The notes under the pieces were generated by a model. It saw only the letters and a list, made by a program, of their open reading frames with translations. It did no database searches and was not told the DNA's origin. Positions 29,726 to 40,284 of a stretch of DNA of 64,000 bases are shown here, one piece after another. Position numbers and translations under genes: made by a program. Source of the DNA: Vibrio taketomensis (GTDB taxonomy: Bacteria; Pseudomonadota; Gammaproteobacteria; Enterobacterales; Vibrionaceae); the NCBI RefSeq assembly GCF_009938165.1, contig NZ_AP019649.1, positions 124,001 to 188,000 on the forward strand, written 5' to 3'. Positions within the stretch are counted from its first letter, which is position 1. Each line of letters begins with the position of its first letter.

Positions 29726-30498
29726 ATGAAGGCAGTAATTTTAGCTGGTGGCTTAGGAACGCGTTTGAGCGAAGAAACTTCCGTGAAGCCAAAGCCAATG
29801 GTAGAAATCGGCGGAAAACCGATTCTTTGGCATATCATGAAGCAGTATTCAGCACATGGCATCAATGATTTTATTATTTGTTGTGGTTACAAAGGCTATG
29901 TGATCAAAGAATATTTTGCTAACTATTTTTACACATGTCAGATGTAACGTTTGATATGAAAAACAATGAAATGAAGGTGCACCATAAACGAGCTGAACCA
30001 TGGTCTGTTACTCTTGTGGACACGGGTGATAATTCTATGACTGGTGGGCGCTTAGGTCGTGTTGCTGATTATGTGAAAGATGAAGAGGCATTTTGCTTTA
30101 CCTATGGTGATGGTGTTTCTGATATTGATATTACTAGAACTATTGACTTTCATAGGTCACATGGAAAAAAGCTACGCTAACAGCTACCTTTCCCCTGGTC
30201 GTTTTGGTGCTTTAGATATTACTAAAGGTCAAGTAAACAGCTTTAAAGAAAAGCCAAAAGGTGATGGGGCAATGATTAATGGTGGCTTCTTTGTTTGTCA
30301 CCGGAAGTTTTAAAATATATTGATGGTGATAGCTGTACTTGGGAGCAATATCCGCTGAACAAACTGGCTGAAGATGGTGAATTAATGGCTTATGAGCATC
30401 ATGGTTTCTGGCAGCCAATGGATACCCTACGTGATAAGGTTTACTTAGAAGAATTATGGCAAGCAGGTAATGCGCCTTGGCAAATTTGGGATAAATAA
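29726..30498 (+). pseudogene. ddhA: Glucose-1-phosphate cytidylyltransferase, frameshifted
   Basis: Makes CDP-glucose from CTP and glucose-1-phosphate (DdhA/RfbF/AscA). About 257 residues. It begins [20 protein letters not shown] and continues with [55 protein letters not shown]-like text and FWQPMDTLRDKVYLEELW at the end. Breaks are near 29925, 30175 and 30295. Between them the protein is very close to enterobacterial versions. GGAG at 29715-29718 lies before the ATG at 29726. Confidence 0.9.
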
Positions 30499-30499
30499 T

Positions 30500-31570
30500 A
30501 TGAACCCAAGTTTTGGAAAGGTAAAAGAGTATTTGTTACGGGTCACACAGGCTTTAAAGGTAGTTGGTTATCTCTCTGGCTTCAAGAAATGGGAGCGATT
30601 GTAAAGGCTACTCTGCCTGCCCGACTACCCCAAGCTTGTTTGAAGAAGCGAAAGTGTGGGAAGGTATGTCTACTGAAGAGGGTGATATCCGTGACTTTAC
30701 CCACTTGCGTCAAGTGATGAATGATTTCAAACCTGAAATTGTTTTTCATATGGCAGCGCAACCTTTGGTCCGTCTCTCATATGATGACCCCATGGGGACT
30801 TATTCTACCAATGTAATGGGCACGGTTTACTTGCTTGAAGCCGTTAAACAGATTGGCGGTGTTAAAGCAGTCGTTAATATAACCTCAGATAAGTGCTATG
30901 AAAACCGAGAGTGGGTGTGGGATATCGAGAAGACGAGCCTATGGGAGGATATGATCCATACAGTAACAGTAAAGGCTGTGCTGAGTTAGTTGTATCTTCT
31001 TATCGCCAGTCTTTTTAACGCTGGCAAATACACGGAGCATGGATGTGCGATTGCTTCTGTTCGTGCTGGTAACGTGATAGGAGGTGGTGACTGGGCGGCG
31101 GACCGCCTGATTCCGGATATTCTTCAAGCGTTTGTAGCTAATCGTAAAGTAGAGATCAGGAGCCCTCACGCTATTCGACCTTGGCAACATGTTTTAGAGC
31201 CGTTATCAGGTTATATCACGATAGCGGAGAAGTTATACTCAGAAGGCTCAAGTTTCGCTGAAGGCTGGAACTTTGGCCCTAAAGATGAAGATGCTCAACC
31301 GGTTGAGAAAATTGTTAACCACCTAGCCCAATCATGGGAGAGGAGCTGAGTGGTTCTTGAGCCAAGAGGTGCATCCTCATGAAGCTCATTATCTGAAACT
31401 GGATTGCTCTAAAGCAAAAATGCGTCTGAATTGGCAGCCAGTTTGGGATCTAAAACTACTTTAGATAAGATCGTAAACTGGCAAAAGCTTGGCTTAATGG
31501 CGAAGACATTAAGGCCTACACGATCAATGAAATAAAAGAATACATGACCGCAAGAGCAGGTAATAAATAA
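30500..31570 (+). pseudogene. ddhB: CDP-glucose 4,6-dehydratase, frameshifted
   Basis: An NAD-dependent SDR that turns CDP-glucose into CDP-4-keto-6-deoxyglucose (DdhB/RfbG). About 358 residues. Segments seen are KGKRVFVTGHTGFKGSWLSL, HMAAQPLVRLSYDDPMGTYS, NVMGTVYLLEAVKQIGGVKA, VNITSDKCYEN with the TSDKCY active-site motif, a DPYSNSKGCAELV-like YxxxK stretch after repair near 30945-30985, CAIASVRAGNVIGGGDWAADR, and RPWQHVLEPLSGYI. Breaks are near 30518, 30605, 30930, 30990, 31345, 31455 and 31475. It starts one base after the ddhA stop and ends overlapping the ddhC start (ATG at 31570). Confidence 0.9.
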
Positions 31571-32846
31571 TGTCGAAAGAGCAACTAAGAGCTCAAATTG
31601 CTGACTTAGTAGAGCAATATGCAGAATTAGAATATGCACCAAAAGAATTTGTTGGCGGAGAGCGTGGTTCCTCCATCAGGTAAAGTTCTAGGCGCGAAAG
31701 AGCTTCAACTTATGGTTGAAGCTTCTCTAGATGGCTGGTTAACTACTGGTCGCTTCAATGACGCATTCGAAAAACGTCTAGGTGAATACCTTGTGTACCT
31801 TATGTGCTAACCACTACATCAGGCTCTTCGGCTAACCTTCTTGCGTTAACTGCACTGACCTCACCAAAATTAGGTGAGCGCCAACTAAAACCGGGTGATG
31901 AAGTCATCACTGTTGCAGCCGGCTTCCAACAACGGTAAACCCGACGATTCAAAATGGCCTAGTACCTGTGTTTGTAGATGTTGATATACCAACCTACCAA
32001 ATCAAGCCAGAAATGATTGAAGCTGCAGTTTCTGAAAAGACAAAGGCGATCATGGTTGCACATACGCTAGGCAACACCTTTGACCTAACTGAGGCCGTGT
32101 GATAAACACAATCTGTGGTTGATGCCCTTGGTTCAACGTACAACGGTCAGATGGTCGGTACTTTTGGTGATATCGCCACGGTGAGCTTCTATCACATCAT
32201 ATTACCATGGGCGAAGGCGGTGCGGTATTTACTAAAGATAGAGAGTTACGCAAACTGATTGAATCATTCCGTGATTGGGGCGTGATTGTTACTGTGCACC
32301 AGGGTGTGACAACACTTGTGGTAAGCGTTTTGATCAGCAATTAGGATCATTGCCTAATGGCTATGATCACAAATACATATTCCCATTTGGGTTACAACCT
32401 AAAAATCACTGATATGCAAGCTGCCTGCGGCCTTGCTCAGATGGATCGCGTTGAAGCTCTCGTTCAAAACGCAAGGATAACTACATTTACCTTCGTGATG
32501 GCCTAGTCTCTTGCGAAGAGTTCATCATTCTTCCTGAAGCTACAGAAAACTCTGACCCATCATGGTTTGGTTTCCCAATCACCATTCGTGAAGAGTCTGG
32601 CATTGACCGTGTAGACCTGCTGAAGTTTATGGATCAATACAAGATTGGTACTCGCCTTCTGTTTGCAGGTAACCTAACGCGTCAGCCGTACTTTGAGAAC
32701 GTTAACTACCGTGTTGTTGGGAGCTTACCAACACTGACCTTATTATGAACAACACGTTCTGGATTGGTGTCTACCCAGGCCTTGACAAAGACCACTTAGA
32801 CTTTGTTATTGAGAAGTTTGAAGAGTTTTTCGGTGTAAGCTTCTAA
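31570..32846 (+). pseudogene. ddhC: CDP-4-keto-6-deoxyglucose 3-dehydrase (E1), frameshifted
   Basis: E1 (DdhC/RfbH) removes the 3-hydroxyl group using pyridoxamine phosphate and a [2Fe-2S] cluster, with AscD as reductase. About 437 residues. The distinguishing feature is visible: where aminotransferases carry the Schiff-base Lys, this reads [13 protein letters not shown] with His. The cysteine-rich stretch [19 protein letters not shown] supplies cluster ligands after small repairs. Other parts are [53 protein letters not shown] text and [20 protein letters not shown]. Breaks are near 31665, 31792, 31922, 32095, 32200, 32285, 32380, 32475 and 32718. Confidence 0.9.
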
Positions 32847-32865
32847 AACATAATAACCAAAATGG

Positions 32866-32891
32866 AAAGCCAATGAGAAATCATTGGCTTT
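32866..32891 (+). terminator. Perfect hairpin between ddhC and ascE (possible attenuator)
   Basis: Stem AAAGCCAATGA / TCATTGGCTTT, 11 bases without mismatch, with a GAAA tetraloop, 20 bases after the ddhC stop and just before the ascE ATG. Only a short T-rich tail (ATTTAA) follows, so it could be a weak terminator, an attenuator or an mRNA-processing or stabilising hairpin. Confidence 0.6.
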
Positions 32892-32896
32892 ATTTA

Positions 32897-33443
32897 ATGA
32901 ATGTAACTCAACTCGATATTTCTGGATGCTACCTCATCGAACTTCCAAAGTTTGAAGATTATCGCGGAGCATTTATCAAAACTTATCATCCGAATCACTT
33001 TGAAGGCACGCCATTTCCGAGTTTAACCTTCAAGAAGAATTTTACTCAGTATCAAAAAGAACGTTCTACGTGGCCTTCACTTTCAGCACCACCTGCTGCA
33101 CAATAAAATTGTGACTTGCCTAGAAGGTAAAGTGCTCGACTTCTTTGTTGATATCCGCAAATGCTCAAGCACTTACGGTAAAGTTGTGACGGTTGAGTTA
33201 AACTCTGAGCACCCACAACTTGTCTACCTGCCTATCGGGATAGCGCATGGTTTTCTAACTCTTTCTGAGCAAGCAACCCTCCTATATAAGACAGATCATA
33301 TCTATGCCCCGGAACTTGATCAGGGAATTTTATGGTCAAGTATAGGACTTGAACTTAATGATCTCGATTTAGACACTCTCATTATTTCTGAACGAGATAA
33401 GGCATTTCCAACATTAGCTGACTACAAGAGCCCATTTGAATGA
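32897..33443 (+). pseudogene. ascE: RmlC-like 5-epimerase of CDP-3,6-dideoxy-4-keto sugar, frameshifted
   Basis: A cupin-type epimerase of about 182 residues similar to dTDP-4-dehydrorhamnose 3,5-epimerase. In an ascarylose operon this is AscE, which inverts C5 of the 3,6-dideoxy-4-keto sugar to the L-form. It reads CYLIELPKFEDYRGAFIKTY, then, after repair near 33040-33095, NVLRGLHFQ (the catalytic His region), then KVLDFFVDIRKCSSTYGKVV, LPIGIAHGFLTLSEQATLLY and SSIGLELNDLD. The ATG at 32897 sits right after the 32866-32891 hairpin. The stop overlaps the ascF ATG by four bases. Without its context I would have called it RmlC-like only. Confidence 0.82.
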
Positions 33444-34322
33444 AAGTACTGATCACTGGTGCGACGGGATATCTCGGAAGATTACAGAACATTATCTTAG
33501 ATTAAACTGCGAGGTCATCACCATTGGACGCTCGCTTCAAAATGATATCGTTGCTGACTTAGAAGAAGTAAACGTTGAAGAGCTTGTTACGCAGGTCAGA
33601 GATGTTGATACAATTGTTCATTGTGCAGCAATTAACGAGGTTTTGATTAATGATTCGATTGATAGGACTTACAATATTAATGTCACATTAACTCGTAAGC
33701 TTACCGAATTAGCGAGCCTTGCCGACATTCGCTCATTTATTTACATCAGTACTTTTCATGTATATGGGATATCAAGTGGTTTAGTTACAGATAAGAGTGA
33801 AATCAACCCGATAAATGACTATGGGCTCACTCACTACTTGTCTGAGGAAATCATTCGAACTAGAAGCAAGCAAGCAGAGTTTAACTACCTAATCATTAGA
33901 CCTACAAATATCTATGGTGCACCAAGTTCATTCGATACCTTTGATCGCTGGACGTTAGTGCCATTCCAGTTTTGCGTCATGCGTTAGTTGATAAGAAAAT
34001 AACGATCAACAGTAGTGGCCAGCAATACAGAAACTTTGTGTCTATCAATGATGTCCTTGATTGCCTGAGTTTAATCGGTAAAGAAAAATCGTTAATGCCT
34101 ACGGTAGTATGGAGCTCAGTATCTCTGACTTTGCTAAATGTATTGCTGAGACAATGAGTAACTATCTTAACACACATATTGACGTTGAGATAAAGGTGCC
34201 TCCGAACCTGGTGATTATAGGATTACAGTGAAGAACGAAGATAGTGAGTTCACTCCTAAATATGGGGAATTGAGAAGTTCATTCGAAAAATGTTAGAAGA
34301 TAAAGAACAATGGATAAAGTAG
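33440..34322 (+). pseudogene. ascF: CDP-3,6-dideoxy-4-keto-hexose 4-reductase-like SDR, frameshifted
   Basis: An extended SDR of about 293 residues that would finish CDP-ascarylose by reducing C4 with NADPH. It starts MKVLITGATGYLG (Rossmann). It continues with VDTIVHCAAINEVLINDSID, FIYISTFHVYGISSG, NDYGLTHYLSEEIIR (YxxxH in place of YxxxK as written), LIIRPTNIYGAPSSFDTFDR and YRNFVSINDVLDCL. Breaks are near 33475, 33965, 34105 and 34210. Order after ddhC and ascE matches the Yersinia pseudotuberculosis VA-type ascarylose locus. An active-site Tyr with His instead of Lys deserves a check after resequencing. Confidence 0.78.
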
Positions 34323-35561
34323 TCATTTTAGGAGCGGGTATTGCTGGTATTTCGGCATGTTATCACGCAAAAGCTAAAGGCATGCATGCTGTTTGTTTAG
34401 AGAAAAGCTCAACGGTTGGGATTGGTTGGTAACTTTACCGTTCAGGGCTTTCGATTTGATAAAGCAATTCATCTAAGTTTTACATCTAATGATTACGTAA
34501 AATCAATTTTTGAAAAAACAGACTATATCAGTCATAAACCGAATGCATATTGTGTAGAAAATAAAAAGTGGTTTAAGCATCCGATCCAAAATAACCTATT
34601 TCCACTTCCCGTAGATGAAAAAGTGTCTTTAATTAAGTCATTCACGGAGAGACCAGATCTGATTCCCCGGAATTATGGAGAATGGCTCGATCATCAATAC
34701 GGTTATGAACTATCAAAGAGATATCCCAAAAATTACACCAAGAAGTATTGGGGCTTAGAAGCTGAGCATCTTTCTACAAGTTGGATCGGAAACAGAGTTA
34801 GAAGGGCTGATATACAAGAGCTTTTATTGGGAGCATCTGAAAAAGAGATGATAATCATTATTATGCATCAGAGATGCGTTATCCAAAAGTAGGCGGTTAT
34901 TTTCAGTTTATTCAGGGCATAGCAGATAGCTGTGATATTAAAATAGATAAAGAAGCGATTAAAATAGATCCTATAAAAAATATGTAATGTTTAGTGATGG
35001 AGATATACAAAACTATGCCACTCTAATTAGTACGCTCCCATTGCCGGAAATTATTAAGCTTATCCCTAATGTACCTGAAGATGTAAAACTTAGTGCCAAG
35101 AGTTTACTTTGACTACTGTCGATTTGATTTCGATTGGTTTTAATAAACCAAATATCCCACCCTATCTTTGGTATTACATCTATGATGAGGACAATCTAGC
35201 AGCAAGGGCTTATTCCCCATCGTGGAAGTCACCAAATAATGCTCCAATTGGTAAATCATCACTTCAGTTTGAGATATATAATTTATCTACAAAGAAAAAT
35301 TAGATCCAGACATATTAAAAGATAATATTGTTAAAAACTATTGAAAGAAAATCTTTGTGAAGAGAGTGATATTATTTTGTTCACCATAAACATTTGCCTT
35401 TTGGTAATGTCGTTTTGATATAGGAATGGAAGAGCATCGTAAAATTGTTCTAGATTATTTGTCATCTATAAATATTAAAACATGTGGACGCTTTGGTGAA
35501 TGGGATTACCTTTGAGTGACCAAAGTTTTTAAGTGGATATGATTGTGTCAGAGAATTATGA
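34310..35561 (+). pseudogene. FAD-dependent oxidoreductase (UDP-galactopyranose mutase/amine oxidase-like), frameshifted
   Basis: About 415 residues with an FAD-binding Rossmann start VVILGAGIAGISACYHAKAK, then CLEKSSTVGG, GFRFDKAIHLSFTSNDYVKS, FPLPVDEKVSLIK, YPKNYTKKYWGLEAEHLSTS, MRYPKVGGYFQFIQGIAD and LPFGNVVFDIGMEEHRK-like text. These resemble the Glf/protoporphyrinogen-oxidase-like proteins often found in O-antigen loci. The reaction is unknown; a ring or redox change on a nucleotide sugar or lipid-linked sugar is possible. Breaks are near 34425, 34850, 34975, 35110, 35295, 35340, 35385, 35415 and 35510. It overlaps ascF by 13 bases and the wzx ATG by four. Confidence 0.68.
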
Positions 35562-36950
35562 GTAGCTTAGGTAAGTCATCAGCTATATATACTCTGGGTA
35601 ATATTTTACCTCAAGTCGTAGGTTTTATTTTTCTTCCTATATATAGTTCGGCAATGTCAGTAGAGGATTTTGGTATTGTTTCATCTATGGAAGTTTGTCA
35701 TCAATTGTCATTATATTTATGACATTATGTCTTGACCGAGCTGCACAACGACTCTACTTTGTAAAAGAGATTGACAAAAATCACTACTTTCTACTTTGTA
35801 TATAGGAGGGTGTTGTTTTCATTTTCATATTTATTGTTTTGCATTTATCAAGACATTATTTAGAAATGATATATAACAATATTGATTATAGCCCATATAT
35901 GCTCTTATGCATAATCACTACTTTCTTGAATGTATTTTCGTTAATACCTTCTATATATTATCAACTATCTAATAATCCAAAGTTATTTATACTATTTAAG
36001 TTAGGCAAATTTTTCATTCAGATCGGGTTGATAATTTGGTTTGTCGTGTTAAACAAAGAAGGAGCATTGGGTCAGTTAACGTCATTGTTATACACGGCAA
36101 TTATTTTTATACCGATTTCTCTATTTATTTGTTTCAAAGAATTCGGTTTTAAATTTAAACTTGATCTTTTAAAGAGGCGGTGAGATATTCTTGGCCATTT
36201 ATTCCCACTTTATTGATAGCGTGCTTAATATGTCAGATCGAGTGTTTATTGAGCGTTACTTAGGTATGCAAGATCTTGGTATATATTCGATGGCATATAA
36301 GTTATCGATGGCATTTTGGTGATTACCAGTTCGTTTTCTTTAGCTTTTACACCGTTCTTTCATAAAGTTGCTGAACTGGGAAATGAAAGTAAAATGAGCT
36401 GAGTATCAAAATTGATAAGGTAATACGTATATTTATATACGTATTTTTTCAGGATGTCTTTTGTCCAGAGAGGTGGTCTCTACTTTTTATCTAATAATTA
36501 TGAGTGCTCACTACATTATAAATATATTAATGACTAGTCACTTATTTTCAGCTATTATGGTGTGTCTAGTGTTTTATATATATTACAAAGTAAAAAAGTA
36601 AGCTCAATTTTATGTTGCGTCTATTTCAGCAATAGTTAATTTACTCTTAAACTTTTATTTATTCCTGAGTTTGGAATGTATGGAGCAGCAATAGCTACAC
36701 TTCTGTCGATATTGACACTTAATTTTGTTCAGTATCAAAAATCAAAGTCGTGTTATTTTATTCCATTGCCTTGGGTGAATTATATAACTACTATATTATT
36801 ATCGTTAATAACTGTAAGTGTTATTAACTGGTTTATTCAAACAGTTGGTTTATTATCATTTTCAGTTAAGATAGCATTAGTTATTTTGTTAGGCTATATT
36901 TAACTAAAAGTATCATTGGTTATAGTAAGGTTTTAAATTGTTCAAAATAG
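35558..36950 (+). pseudogene. wzx: Wzx-type O-antigen flippase, frameshifted
   Basis: A polytopic membrane protein of about 460 residues in the MATE-like polysaccharide exporter family, expected to flip the undecaprenyl-linked repeat unit to the periplasm. It begins SSLGKSSAIYTLGNILPQVV and has GFIFLPIYSSAMSVEDFGIV, the typical first two helices of Wzx. Hydrophobic segments continue (YMLLCIITTFLNVFSLIPSI, LSDRVFIERYLGMQDLGIYS-like text, ALVILLGYI) through the length. Breaks are near 35690, 35795, 36180, 36215, 36318, 36400, 36440, 36600 and 36900. Strongly AT-rich. Proof of specificity is not possible from sequence. Confidence 0.8.
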
Positions 36951-37817
36951 AAAATACAACGATAATCATCCCTACTCATGAAAGAAAATGGCATTTATTA
37001 TGATCAATTAAATTCTTTAAGGATTTTGATGTTAATGTTATATATGTTGATTCTTCAAGAGAAAAACTGAATTTTCAAATCTCCAGCAAGAATTAAATAC
37101 TACCATTTGCCTGGATTGAAATTTCATCAAAAGGCATTATATGCATTAGACAAAGTCAATAGCAAATTTGTCAGCTTTTGTGCGGATGATGATTTTTAAT
37201 TCTAGTACAATCAGTAAGGCTGAAAAATTTTAGCTAGAAAATCAGTATCATCAGTAGTTGGTCAGTATCTTTTTGACGACGGAAAAGCTGAATTTTATAA
37301 AACCAAATTATCTGAAGGTAATTCAGAAGTATCAAAGTCAGATCGTGAAAATATAAAAAATACATGTCACAATATCACCAGATTTTATGGGCTGTCTACA
37401 GAAAAGATTTAATTATACTCGCATATCAGATGATAGATAGACTAAGTTTTAGTAACGATAACTTTATTGAAATATCGATAGCAACGGTCATGTCTGCAAA
37501 TGGGGAATAAAGGTCATTGACGATGTTATCGGTGTTCGAGAGGTTACATTGTTGGATCATTGGGGAAAAGACATAAACCTATAGCTACAGCATATAGAGA
37601 TCAAGATGAGGATACTTTACTTGATATTGATAAATTTATTAATGGTTCAGAACCAACGGTTTCTAGTGTATTAGCGAAATTGTCAATTGATACATACATT
37701 GAATCATTTCCGAAAAGAAAATTTTACAGATTAAAGAAGTTATTACCTAGAGCACTAATTTCTATTATATTATGGTTTAGATTTAGTTATAAAAAGATAT
37801 GTAACATTAGACAATGA
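36939..37817 (+). pseudogene. Glycosyltransferase (TIGR00180-like), frameshifted
   Basis: About 290 residues with a GT-A-like beginning, TTIIIPTHERKWHLL, then FKDFDVNVIYVDSSREKLNF, HLPGLKFHQKALYALDKV and a DXD-like FVSFCADDDF. The middle has VSSVVGQYLFDDGKAEFYKT and a conserved-looking SQYHQILWAVYRKDL. The last 85 residues (open from 37560) are basic at the end (LKKLLPRALISIILWFRFSY). It starts at TTG 36939, inside the wzx end. Breaks are near 37003, 37078, 37195, 37235, 37355, 37420 and 37505. The sugar and linkage are unknown. Confidence 0.68.
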
Positions 37818-38116
37818 GTTGATTTCTATTCAAAACGTTTTGAACGATTATTACCCAAGAAAAATAAAAATAGGAATAGTTAGGATTTATTTTAATGCTT
37901 CTTGCGTTCAATACTACTCTAGTTAGAAATTATAAGAATAAATTGATGCGTAGTGTAGATAAACGTGATGAATGATTTAAGTAATAATCAAAACCTTATT
38001 TGTTCAAGTTGAATAGAGTTGCTTAGATTGATATATTTTAACATGTTAATGACTAATCATTTTCTTATAGAAGCACATAAAATAAATAAACAGTCCAATT
38101 GAGTTGAAATAATATA
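37818..38116. other. AT-rich intergenic stretch
   Basis: About 300 very AT-rich bases between two glycosyltransferase genes. I see no frame with protein character, no repeat and no clear hairpin. It could hold an internal promoter for the downstream genes. Confidence 0.4.
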
Positions 38117-39152
38117 ATGAAAATTGCACATCTATGTATAACGTATAATCATCTAATGTTTGCTTTAGCTACATCGAAGATGCTACATAATTACGAGCAT
38201 ACAATTTTATGCCGATTGACTATCAATTTGTCCCTGAATTAGTACGAAAAAATTGAGAGTAATTTTCATAAAGTTAACTTTGTTTTTCATGTGAGTCGAG
38301 TTTTATTAAAGAGTTTTCAACGTTCCCATGTTTTTTCCCAACATATTAAAAAGAAATCTTGCTTTTCATGGCTTTCATCTTATAAGCCCATTTGGCTGGA
38401 AAAGCTTTCAAATGAATAATAAATTTGATTTATTTTACACCTATCATTCAGGGCCTTTTCTATCTAAGGTGTTATCTGGTTGTAGCAAAAAACTATTTTG
38501 AGAGGTGATGGTTTTGCTAATTATAAGCAACAGAAAGTTGGGATTTTAAAAGGATGTATACGATTTATATTTGGTCTTCCTTTTCTAAGCAAGTTTGGGA
38601 GAGGAACGATGGATTGACGAAATTGAGGTTGTTGAACCCTCGCTACTTCCAAATAAAATCGTAGTTAATAAATCTTCAAAATTAAATATCGAACATATAG
38701 TATCTATTTGTAAGGAAGATGATTTCAAACAAGCTATTGTTAATTGCTTTTCTATTGATTTTTATCAGATAATTACTTCGACTCATCGGTAATTTTTCTT
38801 TCACAGCCATTAGATAATGCTGTTGTGCTCGACTAATGAGATGATTAGGATTAATAATCTAATTATTGATTTTTTGATAGAAAAGGATTTAAAGTATATG
38901 TTAAGCAACATCCGAGAGAAGCGGATATTAATTACTTAAATGCACGCATGTTGCCAAGAACGGTTCCAATTGAAATATTTAGCCTTTGGGGATAAATTTC
39001 CATTATGCGGTATCTTTACATAGCGCTGGAATTCAAGATGAATTTGTTATTGCAAAGATACAAAAAATCTCGTACCTTTGAAGTACTTTGACGCTGACCA
39101 TTTTCATCTGGGAAGATATAGTGGTAAAGGGTTAGATGAAATGATGGAGTAA
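38117..39152 (+). pseudogene. Polysialyltransferase/GT52-like sialyltransferase-type protein, frameshifted
   Basis: About 340 residues. It opens MKIAHLCITYNHLMFALATS and later has SYKPIWLEKL, FYTYHSGPFLSKVLSGC-like text, RGDGFANYKQQKVGILKGCI and FFLSQPLDNAVVLD-like text. The C-terminal FKVYVKQHPREADINYL and LPRTVPIEIFSL precede a FHSAGIQDEFVIAK-like stretch and YFDADHFHLGRYSGKGLDEM. The order of an SQP-type loop, KxHPRE and a late FHS-type motif is what I know from bacterial GT52 and polysialyltransferase-like enzymes, which use CMP-nonulosonates. Breaks are near 38208, 38245, 38410, 38470, 38600, 38780, 38870, 38990, 39050 and 39070. It is the best candidate to transfer the legionaminic-type sugar, but the match is by motif pattern only. 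Confidence 0.5.
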
Positions 39153-39159
39153 ATTGTTC

Positions 39160-40284
39160 ATGACGATATTTACTTTTAATAGTTTGATATTATCTTTACT
39201 AATAATAGTATCATGCTCTATAAGCATAATTGTAAATTCTGAGAAGTACAAAAACTTTATATTTTCATAGTTCTCGCATGTTGCTACGTTATTTCTATCC
39301 GTGATCGAGGATGGGATGTGCAGTTATATAAAGATATATATTATTCCATTAATGATTTTTCATTATTGTTAACTAATTTTACTTGGTTGGAGCCGGGTTT
39401 TTACTAATTATATCCATTCTCAGATCTCTTGACGCGTCATTTTTATATTTAGTCTTATTTGGTCCGCTATTACGTTGTTTTTTTGTCGAAATTAATATCT
39501 AGGCAAGATAAGTATCATTTGATTATAATGTCACTCTTCATATTTTTGTACTTTTATAGAGGTCCGTTTGGTCAAATAAGACAAGCATTATCTATGGTTA
39601 TGTTCCTGTATTCGCTAACATACTTAATGAACAAGGAATATGGTAAGTATCTCATAATAAATATTTTGAGTCTTACGATTCATAGTACTGCAATAATGAG
39701 TTTTCCATTTCTAATTTTTATATGGCGTTCAGAAAATGCAATAAGTTATATTTAAACATTTTGTGTTAATAGCTCTGTTACTCAGCTTTATTGATTTTCA
39801 TTTGTTGCTATCTGAAGTTTTGACTGTTTTAGATCTTGGTAGAGTTGGATATAAATTGAATTATTATATATCAAACTCATCTATTAATGGTTATAGTATC
39901 AACATAGAAACATTAAGAATGGCTTTTGTTATTTTTATAGTATCATGTATTTACCCTAAACTAGATATGGTCAAATTGCCAATAAGAACTTATATTCTTG
40001 CCTATTATTTTGGTGTTATTGTTTATTTTGTATTATCTTTTGATTTAAGAGTTGCATCTAGAACAGCTAGAGGATTCTTGATGGCAGAGATTATAATTCT
40101 ACCTTTTGCACTGGATTTTATTTATAATAGCAAGAATAAATTTTTCTTTAGGTTAACTTTATTGTTTATATGTTTTGTATATCTGGCCCTAGAGCCATTT
40201 ATGATGAAAAGTGGGAAATTATCTATGGTTGAAATGAAAAATTCAGATACTTATGGCGACGATGTTCAGAAATCAATTAAATGA
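39160..40284 (+). pseudogene. wzy: EpsG-like O-antigen polymerase (Wzy), frameshifted
   Basis: A polytopic inner-membrane protein of about 370 residues. The start (TIFTFNSLILSLLIIVSCSI) is hydrophobic. The middle has FLYFYRGPFGQIRQALSMVM and LYSLTYLMNKEYGKYLIINI, followed by LTIHSTAIMSFPFLIFIW. The RxxxA and HxTA pattern is that of the EpsG family. The last 170 residues hold four or five further helices. Breaks are near 39265, 39310, 39395, 39465 and 39757. In a Wzx/WbaP locus without other polymerase candidates it is the likely Wzy. The last dozen codons may be read in a wrong frame, as the next gene overlaps here. Confidence 0.74.

Noticed and set aside
31409..31642. Minus-strand open frame across ddhB/ddhC junction
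   Set aside because: Shadow frame without motifs; the plus strand encodes recognisable ddhB and ddhC ends.
17836..35561. Programmed ribosomal frameshifting as explanation for the many split genes
   Set aside because: Dozens of breaks in unrelated genes, without shared slippery heptamers, cannot be programmed events.
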